This document shows positions 9,617-19,140 of a stretch of DNA of 21,535 nucleotides, in pieces (the stretch's first letter is position 1; each line of letters starts with the position of its first letter). Location: assembly GCA_910592205.1 (NCBI GenBank), contig CAJVPJ010000581.1, forward strand, positions 1 through 21,535, written 5' to 3'. The notes under the pieces were generated by a model that had not been told where the DNA came from, did not search any database, and saw nothing but the letters and a program-made list of their open reading frames with translations. This DNA comes from Paraglomus occultum. Its lineage: Eukaryota > Glomeromycota > Glomeromycetes > Paraglomerales > Paraglomeraceae. The translations under genes were made by a program, and so were the position numbers.

Positions 9617-9779
9617 TCAGTAACACATAAGCCGGTTAATAAACTTTTTATTAATTCGTTTTTGGCAATTATTATCTTCCAATTTCACAACTCTAGCTTT
9701 AAGCTTAACATTTTCAGTTTATTTTTGATGTTCTCAGCCTCAAGCTTGAATTGGTTTATCTATTTCAGAATGCATGCTT
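9617..9779 (-). pseudogene. Second coiled-coil protein relic
   Basis: The minus strand reads HSEIDKP, then in another frame KLEAENIKNKLKMLSLKLEL. One more shift gives VKLKARVVKLEDNNCQKRIN, KKFINRLMCY and a stop at 9619-9617. The make-up and the block 'NVKLKARVVKLE' match 'NAKLKVRVAN' of the relic at 3945-4216. It is too broken to be expressed as one protein. Confidence 0.55.
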
Positions 9780-9909
9780 GTGTAATGTATAGTAGCGTGA
9801 CTTAGTTAAATTGCGCTAAAAAAGTCGTTTAAAGGAAATTAATCGGAAATTGATAAAAAGAATTGTCACAAGAAATCATATGATAAATAATCGCCTTATG
9901 GCTAATTTC

Positions 9910-10055
9910 AATACACTTGTACTCCCAGCGTTTATAAAAACAAATATCCTTATTATTATACGATAAGATACATTGTACATTTATATCCCCAACCCGTTAT
10001 ATTCCCACTTTGAGGCGAACCGAAAGGGGAGATATAAACGAGGTACGAGTGTATT
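9910..10055. mobile_element. MITE-like inverted-repeat element
   Basis: The left arm begins AATACACTTGTACT (9910) and runs to TTTATA (9936). The right arm TATAAACG..GGTACGAGTGTATT (10033-10055) is its imperfect reverse complement (12 of 14 at the tip). An inner pair TATATCCCC (about 9981) and GGGGAGATATA (about 10026) extends the symmetry. No coding capacity, and no clear target-site duplication was found. It ends about 210 bases before the multicopper oxidase start codon. Confidence 0.55.
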
Positions 10056-10201
10056 ATAAAATAAATTATACTTATCGTAACCGGAACTAAATGGGTTGTT
10101 ATGAAAGAAGCATCGATCTTTTTTAATTATTTATGTACTGTACGACTTACTTTCATAATGAATGACAAATAGAGCCATTCATAGCACACATGGTAATGAA
10201 A

Positions 10202-10210
10202 TATATAAAA
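10202..10210 (+). promoter_or_regulatory. Possible TATA box of the multicopper oxidase gene
   Basis: TATATAAAA lies 58-66 bases upstream of the ATG at 10268. In such AT-rich DNA this can be chance. Confidence 0.3.
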
Positions 10211-10267
10211 TACCGCCAAGTTATCCTTAAGTCTAATTAACTTTAACGTAATAACAATAATAATATA

Positions 10268-12907
10268 ATGATAACTTTTTGTGGAATCTTTTTCTTTGTC
10301 ATTCTTCTTTGGACAGCAGTAGTCTCGCCCACGCCAATTTTGAACCGGGGCTATGAACCAACACAAAAATATTTTGATTTCACTATGAAAAAAGTTACTT
10401 TGGCTCCAGATGGGTTTACTCGTCAATTAACAACCGTTAATGGACAATATCCTGGACCAACCATAGAAGTTAACAAAGGCGATCGTATTTTGTTGAAAAT
10501 TAATAATAAATTGGGAGAACCAACAGGTAATTTGCAACAAATATTTTCCCATGTTTTATGAGTTGTACGTGTTTTAAACGCATATCGCAAATGAAATATT
10601 AGCTATTCATGCACATGGGATGCTTCAAAGAGGGACTCCTTGGTATGTAATTTGTTTTTACCAGAGTTAATTTTTCCAACGACCATACTAATTTCACATT
10701 CTATTATATAGGTTCGATGGAGTACCATGGATGGTGAGTCTATGAAAAAAACTGATTCGTATAATTATATTCTTTCAATATTGACCAATCGTCGATTGAC
10801 ACGTACTGTCAGGCTCAATGCGTTATACCAGACAATTACGAATTTACCTACAATTTTACTGTTCCTGTCGAAGTTGGCACTCATTGGTAGTGAGTATTAT
10901 GAGACCAAAAAAAAACAAACAAAACAACCATTTAAATACCTTTGTACTCACCGTCTATATATAATGTTTTTTTAGTCATGCGCATGAAACGATGCAATAT
11001 GTTGATGGAGCTTTTGGCGCGTTAAGTAAGTTATTTAATTGTTTAATTTAAATCGACTTTTTTTTTTAATTCTTCATGACTTCTCTATTTAATTTATTAG
11101 TTGTTCACGATCCTGATGATCCGTATAAAGCGGAATATGATGAGGAAATTATTGTCATGTTGAATGATTATCATCATACCAATGCACAAGTTTTATTAAA
11201 ACAATTCTTAACTCCTGAAAGTAAAGGAGAAGTGGTAAATTTACGTTTTGAAGCTTTTTTAATTCGAAATTCTTAAATTTATATTAATTCATTCTCATTA
11301 TATAATAATAGCCAGGTAAGAAAGATTGATACAAGTACAAAGGTACAACCGCGTGATGTTAATGAGAACGATTCCTACACCTGCAGTTCCCGATAACGGT
11401 TTGATCAATGGAAAAAATAAATTCGATTGCTCCAAGGCCCCACTGGGTTCGAAATGTGTGGACAATGCCGGTCTTGCCAAATTTGAATTTGTTCAAAATA
11501 AAAAATATCGCCTTCGTATCATTAATGCTAGGTACAGTAATCTACGTCATATTATGCAATTCAAAAAAATTAAAAGTGACTAATGTTTTTATTCTTCTAG
11601 CGCATTTTCGTCATTCTTGTTTTCTATTGATCAACATGAAATGGAAGTTATAGAAGCAGACGGTGAATATACTAAGCGAACAAAAATCCATCATCTTCCC
11701 ATCAATGTCGCCCAAAGATATTCTGTTATTGTTACCGCAAACCAACCGGTCGATAATTATATAATGCGTTCTGAATTTCGAAAGAACTGCATGCCAGAAG
11801 CTGCAGCTAGTCTTCCTACTATTAAAGCTATAGTACATTATGAAGGAGCCCCCGATGGTCCTGAACCAAAAGACAATCCATGGCCTAATCCTTTGTCAAG
11901 ATGCGTTGACATCACTTTACAACCACTTAAAGAAGAAAAGATTCCCGAAGCAACGAAAAAATTGGAATTTACGATTGATTTTCATAAGAATGCAACAGGC
12001 GTCGTTAAAGCTTTTCTTAATGAATCGACTTATATACCCGATATAAATTTCCCGAGTTTAGACAAAGTCTTTAAAAAAAAACCAATTAACGAAACTAGTG
12101 CAAATGCCTATGTTTTTACTGAAAATGGAGAAGTAGTTGATATTTATTTCGTCAGTAAGTATAATTAATTAACAATTGTATAAAAATTTTTCAATTTTAT
12201 GATTTTATTAACAAATAATTTTTTTTAGATACTGGCGAGGGCGAACATCCGTTTCACATTGTATGTAAAATTAATTAATCGACATAAATGATTTAAAAAT
12301 TAACTTTTTCTTTTCTAAAAACTTAGCATGGATACCAATTTTGGGTACTTGGAACCGGACGCGGATATAAAGTTGATAAAAATGCTTTGAATACACATAA
12401 TCCAATCAAGCGTGATACTGCAACAATACCTGCCTTCGGGTAAGAAAAATTTCGCGTTTTTTTTCACCAATGACATACAATGGGTGACAAATTGTCCCAT
12501 TAGGAAGATGAAAAACAGACTAAACAGAGGCGAATATAATTTTTTTTCTAGATGGATTGCCATCAGATTTGTTTCCGACAATCCTGGAGCCTGGGGAATA
12601 CACTGTCACATGATATGCTATCGTTTCATTTCGTTTTTGTTCAGTATATTAATATTGCTTTTTTTTTTTTGCCAAGTTTACTAACTTTTTTTTTCCCTTT
12701 CCTTTCCTTTCATTTTTTTTACGAGGTATGTAAAGTTTTTTGTTGATACATGAAAAAATGAGTATGATTCTGATTTTAAAACTTTTATTTTTATAGTGGC
12801 ATTTGGAATCTGGTCTTTTGATGCAGTTGATCACACTTCCAGATGAAATCTTAAAAATGCAACCTCCGAAAGAATGGACCAAATTGTGTGAATTAGGTGA
12901 ACGTTAG
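10268..12907 (+). CDS. Secreted multicopper oxidase (laccase/ferroxidase family), 12 exons
   Basis: Exons: 10268-10526, 10603-10642, 10712-10733, 10813-10886, 10976-11025, 11101-11220 (or to 11234), 11387-11531, 11601-12154, 12229-12260, 12327-12439, 12552-12612, 12797-12907; about 526 residues. The N-terminus is a signal peptide (CGIFFFVILLWTAVVS), with no C-terminal membrane anchor. Three cupredoxin domains: NGQYPGPTIEVNKGDR, then HAHG (T2/T3 ligands, usual HWHG), HAHETMQYVDGA (second His pair), PDNGLINGKNKFDCS, FSIDQHEMEVIEADG, HPFHI|HGYQF (third pair) and GIHCHM..WHLESGLLMQ (T1 Cys and fourth pair, axial Leu). It oxidises phenols or Fe2+ and reduces O2 to water; which substrate cannot be read. 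Oddities: the Trp before the second His pair is replaced by a split Cys codon; the exon 6 donor is ambiguous; no GT follows HCHM. It may be starting to decay. Confidence 0.88.
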
Positions 12908-12957
12908 ATTAACATACTTGAACAATATTTGGGTTATAGTTAATAATTTATATTTAA

Positions 12958-12963
12958 AATAAA
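12958..12963 (+). terminator. AATAAA polyadenylation signal candidate
   Basis: AATAAA lies about 50 bases after the multicopper oxidase stop codon, in AT-rich 3' sequence. Confidence 0.35.
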
Positions 12964-13737
12964 TATTATTATTATTATAATATTTAATATCTTATTATTT
13001 GTAACTATGATAATGAGTTTCTCGTGTTGTGATATCATTTTCCAGTTGTTATCAAAATAATAACAAAAACGAGGGAAATTGACACAAAAACAACCCCAAC
13101 GACTCGGTCTACAATCAGCCTCAACTCATTTTGCGGAATCTATGGATTTTCTTCCAAGCCTTGGTGAACAACGGAGGTGGCATTTATATGGCGTTCCTCG
13201 GCATTTATCAAATTTGGTTTGTAAATTAGCAGACATATTGATTAGTCGAGTTCGAAGAAACAGGAGCTTTGTTATATTGCAAGCGACAAACAGCAACAAC
13301 ATAAATATACAGTCCTTGTAAAACGTTCTCTCCGCTCATTTTCACAAAAAAAAATGCAACCAGCGGGTCACACGATTACATCATGCATAAAAAGTTCCAT
13401 GGCCTAATTTATTCTGTGGCGTGCGTGTTGTGTGTCGGTTGGAATTTATGTCCATTCGGATTATGTCAGATCATAAAGACAATCAGGTAACAACATTATA
13501 AAATCATTTTATTAAGATTACAGTATTAACTCTACCGCATATAAACATGTTATGATACAAAGAACGATGTACTAATTAATATTACTGCATTGACGATTAT
13601 GAGGGTGGCAGTTTAAGTTACAAATGACAGCAAGCTTTGCGACAAGCACATTGAGCCGTTGAACAGCTAGTCTTACTACATCTAATCCTGTTTAAATTGA
13701 CCGAACTTTGAGCCAAAGTGGCTTTATTATTTTGACA
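12964..13737. other. Intergenic stretch
   Basis: An ATT-rich microsatellite-like run lies at about 12960-13000. The 80-codon frame at 13079-13321 has no recognised motif and no start context; I leave it as unsupported. Nothing else seen. Confidence 0.4.
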
Positions 13738-14062
13738 GAATGCTTTAAGTTAGTAATTGTCTTTCTACTTGTAGACAAATACAGTTGTGAGCAAACATCG
13801 TCTGATCTGACATATCATTGTGAAAGAATGCTTTCAGTTACAGAATACGTTAGCGAATAGTCCTTCTATTGGTGCGGAGATGCAAATACAATTGTGAACT
13901 GACATATCATTGTGAGTTACCGAAAAAGAACTGAAAAACGAGAGTATTAAAATGGCGTAATATGCTTTGAGTTACAAATACGTCGGCGATTCCTTTGATT
14001 TATGCGGAAATATCGCCTGACTGACATTACCATTGTGAAAGAATGCTTTGAGTTGCTGAATA
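13738..14062. repeat. Degenerate direct repeats (GAATGCTTT.AGTTA and TGACATATCATTGTGA)
   Basis: GAATGCTTT(A/C/G)AGTT(A/G) recurs at 13738, 13826, 13959 (AATATGCTTT) and 14041. TGACATATCATTGTGA occurs at 13808 and 13900, with a variant at 14022, and AATACGTTAG/AATACGTCGGCGA follows several copies. Spacing is irregular (about 82-133 bases), consistent with an old tandem array that has lost segments. No coding content. Confidence 0.6.
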
Positions 14063-14953
14063 CGTTAGTAAAATTTCCCGTTCGGTGGATATTCAAGACT
14101 TAATATTAACACATTTACCAGCCAACTTAACCAAATTTGGGCTAAAATACGGACAGATCGTGTGAAAATTAACAACTGCGTTTTTCGATTTAGCGGTAGC
14201 TACTACCAACCCTTGTAGAGGATTTGGTTTAATTGATAAACAGAATAGTAGAACAGCAGTGTACTGTTCACTATCGCCATTGTTATTATGCATTTATTGT
14301 TTGATGAGTTGAGTTATCAAATAAGTTTGTGCTAATCACACAATTTGACGACTGGTGTGTGGTTTCTGATGAAGGATTCAACCATACGCGACTAGTCCGT
14401 ATGTGCGTTCCGATTTTTTTACTATAGCTTAATATTACAGATGTAAAATAATACGAATTAGATGTGACATAGTCTCGAATCTATGCTTCTAATAATAAAA
14501 TATGCGAGATAGAGTTCAACCATTTTCTGTCATATATAGAGATCTCATTAGTTAATGTTTTTATTATTATGGCAAGACGAGCAAATAAACTTATCTTTTT
14601 CTTTTGGATATGAGAAATAATTGAACATATAATATAATTCTAAGTATTTATATACCTATTGAAATGCTAACACTGCTAATTCGCAGATTAGTAATTTGAA
14701 ATTATTTTGCGATTTGTTAGTTACATGAATCTATATCCAGTGAACAGTTACGCATACCTAACTAAGCTACTTCCGTACGCAGATCGAAGGTGAATATTAG
14801 TATTAATTGGGTTAGTTAGAAGATCGATTGATTATTTTGAATTGGTCTACTACCACTATTCATGGAGGTTAATACCCACGTTTGGAATTATTGTCGGAGA
14901 TTGTGATATTAATACTAACTTCAGTTATTTCATTGTAAAGCGTGGGGCTACCC
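14063..14953. other. Intergenic stretch, nothing recognised
   Basis: Short chance frames only (for example minus 14293-14093). No RNA gene or repeat stands out. Confidence 0.45.
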
Positions 14954-15282
14954 ATGACTTCTTCGGATAGCTCGTCAAAATCTTATTATTATGATGAATC
15001 ACATGTCGAGCAAATTTCGGAATCGCAATCTACCCCAATTCCTGAAACAGACGTACAACCATAGACCCTTTAGTGGAAGATACCATTAAAGTAGGCTCAA
15101 AGAGCCATTGCTCTGCAATAGATAAAAATTCTACAGATAAGCAATCACTATCACTCAGTTCATCTATTGAAAAAATAAGCTTGGCAGAAAATAATACTAA
15201 ACGAGCCAAGGTGGAAGAAATTACGAGCTGGTACCAATATAGAAAGCATTTCGAAAAAAGACTTGATGATATTTTACCCTAA
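14954..15282 (+). pseudogene. Ser/Glu-rich hypothetical protein, one frameshift
   Basis: ATG at 14954 gives MTSSDSSSKSYYYDESHVEQ and continues to ETDVQP before TAG at 15062. Shifting one base near 15058 continues without a break as TIDPLVEDTIKVGSKSHCSA, SLSLSSSIEKISLAENNTKR, AKVEEITSWYQYRKHFEKRL and DDILP to TAA at 15280. Together about 108 residues: a disordered, Ser-rich region, a basic KRAK patch that could be nuclear-directing, and an amphipathic C-terminus. Family not recognised. It may be a live gene with an assembly error, or a short intron I cannot place. Confidence 0.4.
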
Positions 15283-15313
15283 TCCTAACCTATCCTCTAA
15301 CCCTAACACTAAC
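15277..15313 (+). repeat. Short degenerate telomere-like tract (CCCTAA)
   Basis: The tract contains CCCTAA, TCCTAA, CTCTAA, CCCTAA and CACTAA in near succession, as in the C-rich strand of TTAGGG telomeres. It overlaps the end of the preceding open frame. It is only about 37 bases, so it may be an interstitial remnant or chance. Confidence 0.45.
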
Positions 15314-15432
15314 ATGTTTAGTTAAATCGACGTCAGACGATACTACCATATCGTATGCACTATATGTTTAGCTTTATATAGCAAGGGGAAACGTGTAAAC
15401 GGAAAGAATGTTCTATAATAAATTACCGGTAA

Positions 15433-15888
15433 TATACCAACGGCACCAACCACGATCTTAACCTTATACTTCACAGAGCTGATCAAGAAGCCGAAAGCAA
15501 TTTGCATTCCTGAATGAATTTCCTTTTATTCAACAAAGAAAAGTTTAGAATTTGCCAATAGATCGGGCCGTTGCGTGGATGTACCAGATACTTTGTTAAT
15601 TCCTTAATGAACTTAGACCCCAATCCTAAAAAACGCCTCCGAGGTATAAACAAGACTTTTAGTAGACATGCTTTTTTGAAAGTATTAAATCTTCCGCACG
15701 ATCATTGTTAGAGAATTGTAACGGTCAATGCTGCAGAATGGCTATTAAACAAAAGATCCGGCTCTCAATACAGTTTATACTCCGAGTACGCCCAGTCACT
15801 TCCGGACTGTGAACTATTAGACTGGATGGGTCTCACCACGGTTGTTTTAGCAAATATCGTGTATCACCTTGAAGAGAAAAGTCAATAA
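15433..15888 (+). pseudogene. Long frame broken by three stops; possible kinase-like C-terminal remnant
   Basis: A single reading frame gives protein-like text interrupted by TGA (15511), TAG (15559) and TAG (15709), ending at TAA 15886. The pieces include YTNGTNHDLNLILHRADQEA, VNSLMNLDPNPKKRLRGINK, TFSRHAFLKVLNLPHDHC, TVNAAEWLLNKRSGSQYSLY, EYAQSLPDCELLDWMGLTT and ANIVYHLEEKSQ. The 'LMNLDPNPKKRLRG..TFSRHAFL' part recalls subdomain XI of protein kinases (LDPxKRLT..xLxHPFF), but the invariant core is absent. With no frame change in about 450 bases, nonsense changes rather than indels broke it. Confidence 0.3.
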
Positions 15889-16235
15889 TAAATTATTTCA
15901 CAATTAATTGGTCGTTGTGGTACCAGTATTAAAATCCATACAAAACTAACGCCCAAACATATTTAGACCGAAAGAGCAAAGGAGAGGTTTTGCCAGTAGG
16001 CTAAACCACTTGATCTACTACTACAGCAATCTCTTCCATTCACCAACACAAGAATAACATTACTTCTAGTCTCTCACGGTATTCCTTGATAATAACTATT
16101 CTCAACCTAACAAGTTATGAGCTAATAAAGAATACAAAATCCCCAGGCAGATAGATATGCACCAAGTATATCTAGTGTATTTACCTCTATATGATGAATT
16201 ATCCAGAAGGGTAAAGTATTCCTAAAATACCCCAT
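15889..16235. other. Intergenic stretch, nothing recognised
   Basis: AT-rich, only short frames. It forms the 3' flank of the kinase gene; no clear AATAAA on the minus strand was seen. Confidence 0.45.
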
Positions 16236-17911
16236 TTAGTATGGCGATGCGGATGACGAAGATGGCGATACGGGTTCGTTCAGGTGGTTGGACTTTTCTT
16301 GTTTCGGAAGCTTTCCCGGAGGTGTTGGACGAGGTTTATTTCGAAAATATGGATGGTTGAGAGCCTAAATATGAAAAATAAAGTGAATTATCAAAAAGTG
16401 TCAATAGGAGAGACGGAATGGGTCATGCACACAAGATGTATGTAAGTTCACCTCGCGCGTTGTCAATCTCTTATTCGGATCATAGCTGAGCATCTTTTCC
16501 AATAAATCCAAAGTGTCATTTCCGGCGGCGGTAAATAACGCTTTCAACGGTGTCTTGGGATACTTTTGAAACTTCATCTGTGTCAATTCATTGAAACCCT
16601 ATTAAAATGTTCAGAATCATCGTTACAAAGAATAGCCATTGGAATTCCATTAGCGCTCATGCTATATGATATTTCGACCCAACGAAGCCAACCCATTCAG
16701 GTTCTGTTCCTTCTACTACATTTCATTCCACTCCCTCTTTAAACACTCTTACCGGCCAATCTTCTTCCGTCGGCGTTCCTAGGGCCCGAAACATCAGATC
16801 CAATTGCTCAATGTCTGTTTCACCGGGCAGGTAAGGTACTCGTAACATCAGTTCGGCAAATATGCAACCGACCGACCACATATCAACCGCATAGCCATAC
16901 TGCTTGGCGCCGAAAAGAAGTTCCGGAGCGCGATACCATCTACAAGATTTGATGTGACAGGGTAAAGATAGAAAATAGCAAGGCAAGGTTAAAATAGAAC
17001 AAGGAAAGGATACCCGAAATATACGCGAGATCACTATTATCAATAAAAGCATAATTAAAACAAAATATTTCTCTTTACAAGTTTCTTTTACCGCGTAACC
17101 ACTTGAGTAGACATATTCTTAGCCATCGGATCCCCGAAATCTCTCGCAAGTCCAAAATCAGCTAGTTTTAACTGTCCATCCTTCCCCACCAACAAGTTAT
17201 TCGGTTTCATATCCTGGTTTTCAGCATTAAGCAAAAGGCAAAAACCGATTCACTACGCTCATCCCATCGATTAAACCAACGTGGTTTCACAATGCACACA
17301 CACACTCCTTCCCTACTCCTTCCTCTTACTCGATGTAAAATCCAGTTTTTGTGACAATGATCTAATCCTCTCAAAGTCATTAACATCCAGCTTTTTATAT
17401 CGGACGACATGAACACAATGTTCTTATCTTTGATAATCATTTCGAGATCAGAGTCTAAATACTCCAACACAAGGTTGAGATTTGTTTTATGTGAAAATAT
17501 ATCTATCAACTGTTGGAAGTAGGAATGAAGCAGTTGAGAAATAGTAAGTTGGCGAAAGTGAACATGATAAAGCTGCATGCAAACGGATCGAGAAAAAAAA
17601 AAGCAACAGACTTCGATTATGTTCGGATGTTGCAATTCTTGTAGGCTTTTTACTTCTCTAATGGCAGATAATTCTATTCCATTAACACCCGCTTGTGATT
17701 GACCGAGTTTGATTTTCTTTATTGCGACTTTTCTGCCAGTAGCCGCTTCTTTTCCTATCGTTTCGTGATGTCATTATGGGTTTATATTCTATTGTAACTA
17801 AACGGTACAGTTTTTACCTTGATACACTACAGCATAAGTACCCTCGCCAATTTTCTTCTCCTTCACATACTTTCTCTCTATTGTGCTGTCGTCTTCTGTT
17901 AAATGCGACAT
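16236..17911 (-). CDS. CDK7: CDK7/Kin28-type cyclin-dependent kinase (TFIIH kinase / CAK), 7 exons
   Basis: Exons 17911-17818, 17754-17612, 17509-17330, 17213-17092, 16939-16753, 16598-16452 and 16364-16236; phases all agree; about 333 residues (human CDK7 has 346). Motifs in order: [12 protein letters not shown] (Gly loop), VAIKKIK (catalytic Lys), [14 protein letters not shown] (PSTAIRE-equivalent helix, close to the Kin28 pattern), [32 protein letters not shown] (catalytic loop), [27 protein letters not shown] (activation segment), [17 protein letters not shown] and [11 protein letters not shown], with a Ser/Pro tail. In TFIIH this kinase, with cyclin H and Mat1, phosphorylates the Pol II CTD; in many organisms it also activates other CDKs. 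At the T-loop site (Thr in human) the aligned residue is Ser, followed by Thr. The intron 2 donor is gtctgt (weak). No lesion seen: the best-preserved gene here. Confidence 0.96.
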
Positions 17912-18415
17912 GATCTAACTCGCATCGATAATCCGGAAATAGTAATGGTAATAATTGGCTCGGCGACCAATAATATTGCGTAATTTTCTAGTGCGAAAAG
18001 GACTGTTTTCCTAGAGTTAGCAGTCAAGTCAATTCTATTCTTCATGCTTGAGATTACTGCGAGTGCATTACGTCACATGATTGCGACGAATTAGATTGCG
18101 AATTCAGTGATAATTTGGTTTCTAAATTCGAGGGCTTCATCGATACTGGTATTGGATTTAATGAATTCCTATGTCTAGGCTTTTCGGCACGAATTGCAGG
18201 ACCCAATGTATTCAGTTGTATAATTCATCGTATCATATTTTTAATGTGCTTGGTTGTAAATTGCTCTGACAATATTTGCGTGATCAGGAAAATTTGATTA
18301 ATTATTTTCGTTTACCATTTCTTTTAAAAAGTCAACACTCTGTATTTGATTTTCTGATCGCTTTGTGTTTCAAATGCTAGTATCATTCCGGATTCGTGGC
18401 TCTTCTAACTTTTTG
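17912..18415. other. Intergenic stretch upstream of the kinase gene
   Basis: It should hold the kinase promoter (minus strand), but no clear element was identified. The open frame 18115-18297 has no recognisable feature. Confidence 0.4.
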
Positions 18416-18485
18416 CTACATTCGGTCAAATTTAACACACGTTCGCGTCAATTGAGTGTGTACAAAAAAGATTGGCCAAATGTAG
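18416..18485. repeat. Imperfect hairpin, MITE-like
   Basis: CTACATTCGGTCAA (18416-18429) pairs with TTGGCCAAATGTAG (18472-18485), 12 of 14 positions, and inner AACACAC / GTGTGTA arms extend the stem. Short foldback of about 70 bases with no coding content. Confidence 0.5.
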
Positions 18486-18894
18486 ATGCTGTTTAAAAGC
18501 ACAGCAATTATTTTTGTAAGTAAACGCAATTTATAAAAGTAGTTTTTTTTTTCTTTCATTCAGTATAGTTTCTCTGTTTATAACGTTCATTTTTTTATAT
18601 ACCAAATATTTTCAATATGATATGGGGCATGCTGCAACAAAACCAGACAAAGTGAACATTCTGTTATGTGTCATAAATGTGAGGCTGACTATGATGTGGC
18701 TGTAAAATTGACAGTGTGACTGATGACATTTTGAAAGTAATAATGGTGCTCATTCATAACTTATGGACTTGTTAATTTTAATGCTCACTTTATCATACCA
18801 GAAGGTGATGAATATAAACCATAACAGGAGTAATATAGGGTTACCTCTATATATAAAAATAAAGTATATGAAACTAATTTACATCAAATCCACT
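18486..18894. other. AT-rich stretch, no supported gene
   Basis: The frame of the next gene is open from an ATG at 18763, but the extra 44 residues are low-complexity and unlikely to be coding. Confidence 0.4.
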
Positions 18895-19125
18895 ATGGAA
18901 CCCAAGAATTACAGCACTATTCGAAGCATTCTAAAAAAAGAACAAGGAGAAAAAATTGCACCCTATGTTTTTAAAATCAATGATGCCCAAACACTCCAAG
19001 AATATCTGGATCAAGAAAAAATCACTTATGAAATTTACCAAGAGGAACGAAAAATAATAAACCATAAACGAACCTTAACAACAACTTATAATGAACCAAG
19101 AAAGAAAAGAAGACTGGTAGAATAA
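18895..19125 (+). CDS. Small hypothetical protein with C-terminal nuclear localisation signal
   Basis: I choose the ATG at 18895 (76 residues), where composition becomes protein-like: MEPKNYSTIRSILKKEQGEK, APYVFKINDAQTLQEYLDQE, TYEIYQEERKIINHKRTL and NEPRKKRRLVE. The final PRKKRRLVE is a classic monopartite basic NLS resembling the SV40 type. The middle is predicted helical and charged. No family recognised. It is intact but short, and could be the last exon or fragment of a larger DNA-binding or transposon protein. It converges on a minus-strand pseudogene that ends 16 bases downstream. Confidence 0.45.
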   Translation: MEPKNYSTIRSILKKEQGEKIAPYVFKINDAQTLQEYLDQEKITYEIYQEERKIINHKRTLTTTYNEPRKKRRLVE

Positions 19126-19140
19126 ACAATCAAATCATTA

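Noticed and set aside
10127-10426. 99-codon minus-strand frame over the start of the multicopper oxidase
   Set aside because: It overlaps a well-supported exon in antisense and has no motif.
13079-13321. 80-codon plus-strand frame
   Set aside because: No start context, no recognised motif, no neighbouring exon that fits; could not be supported.
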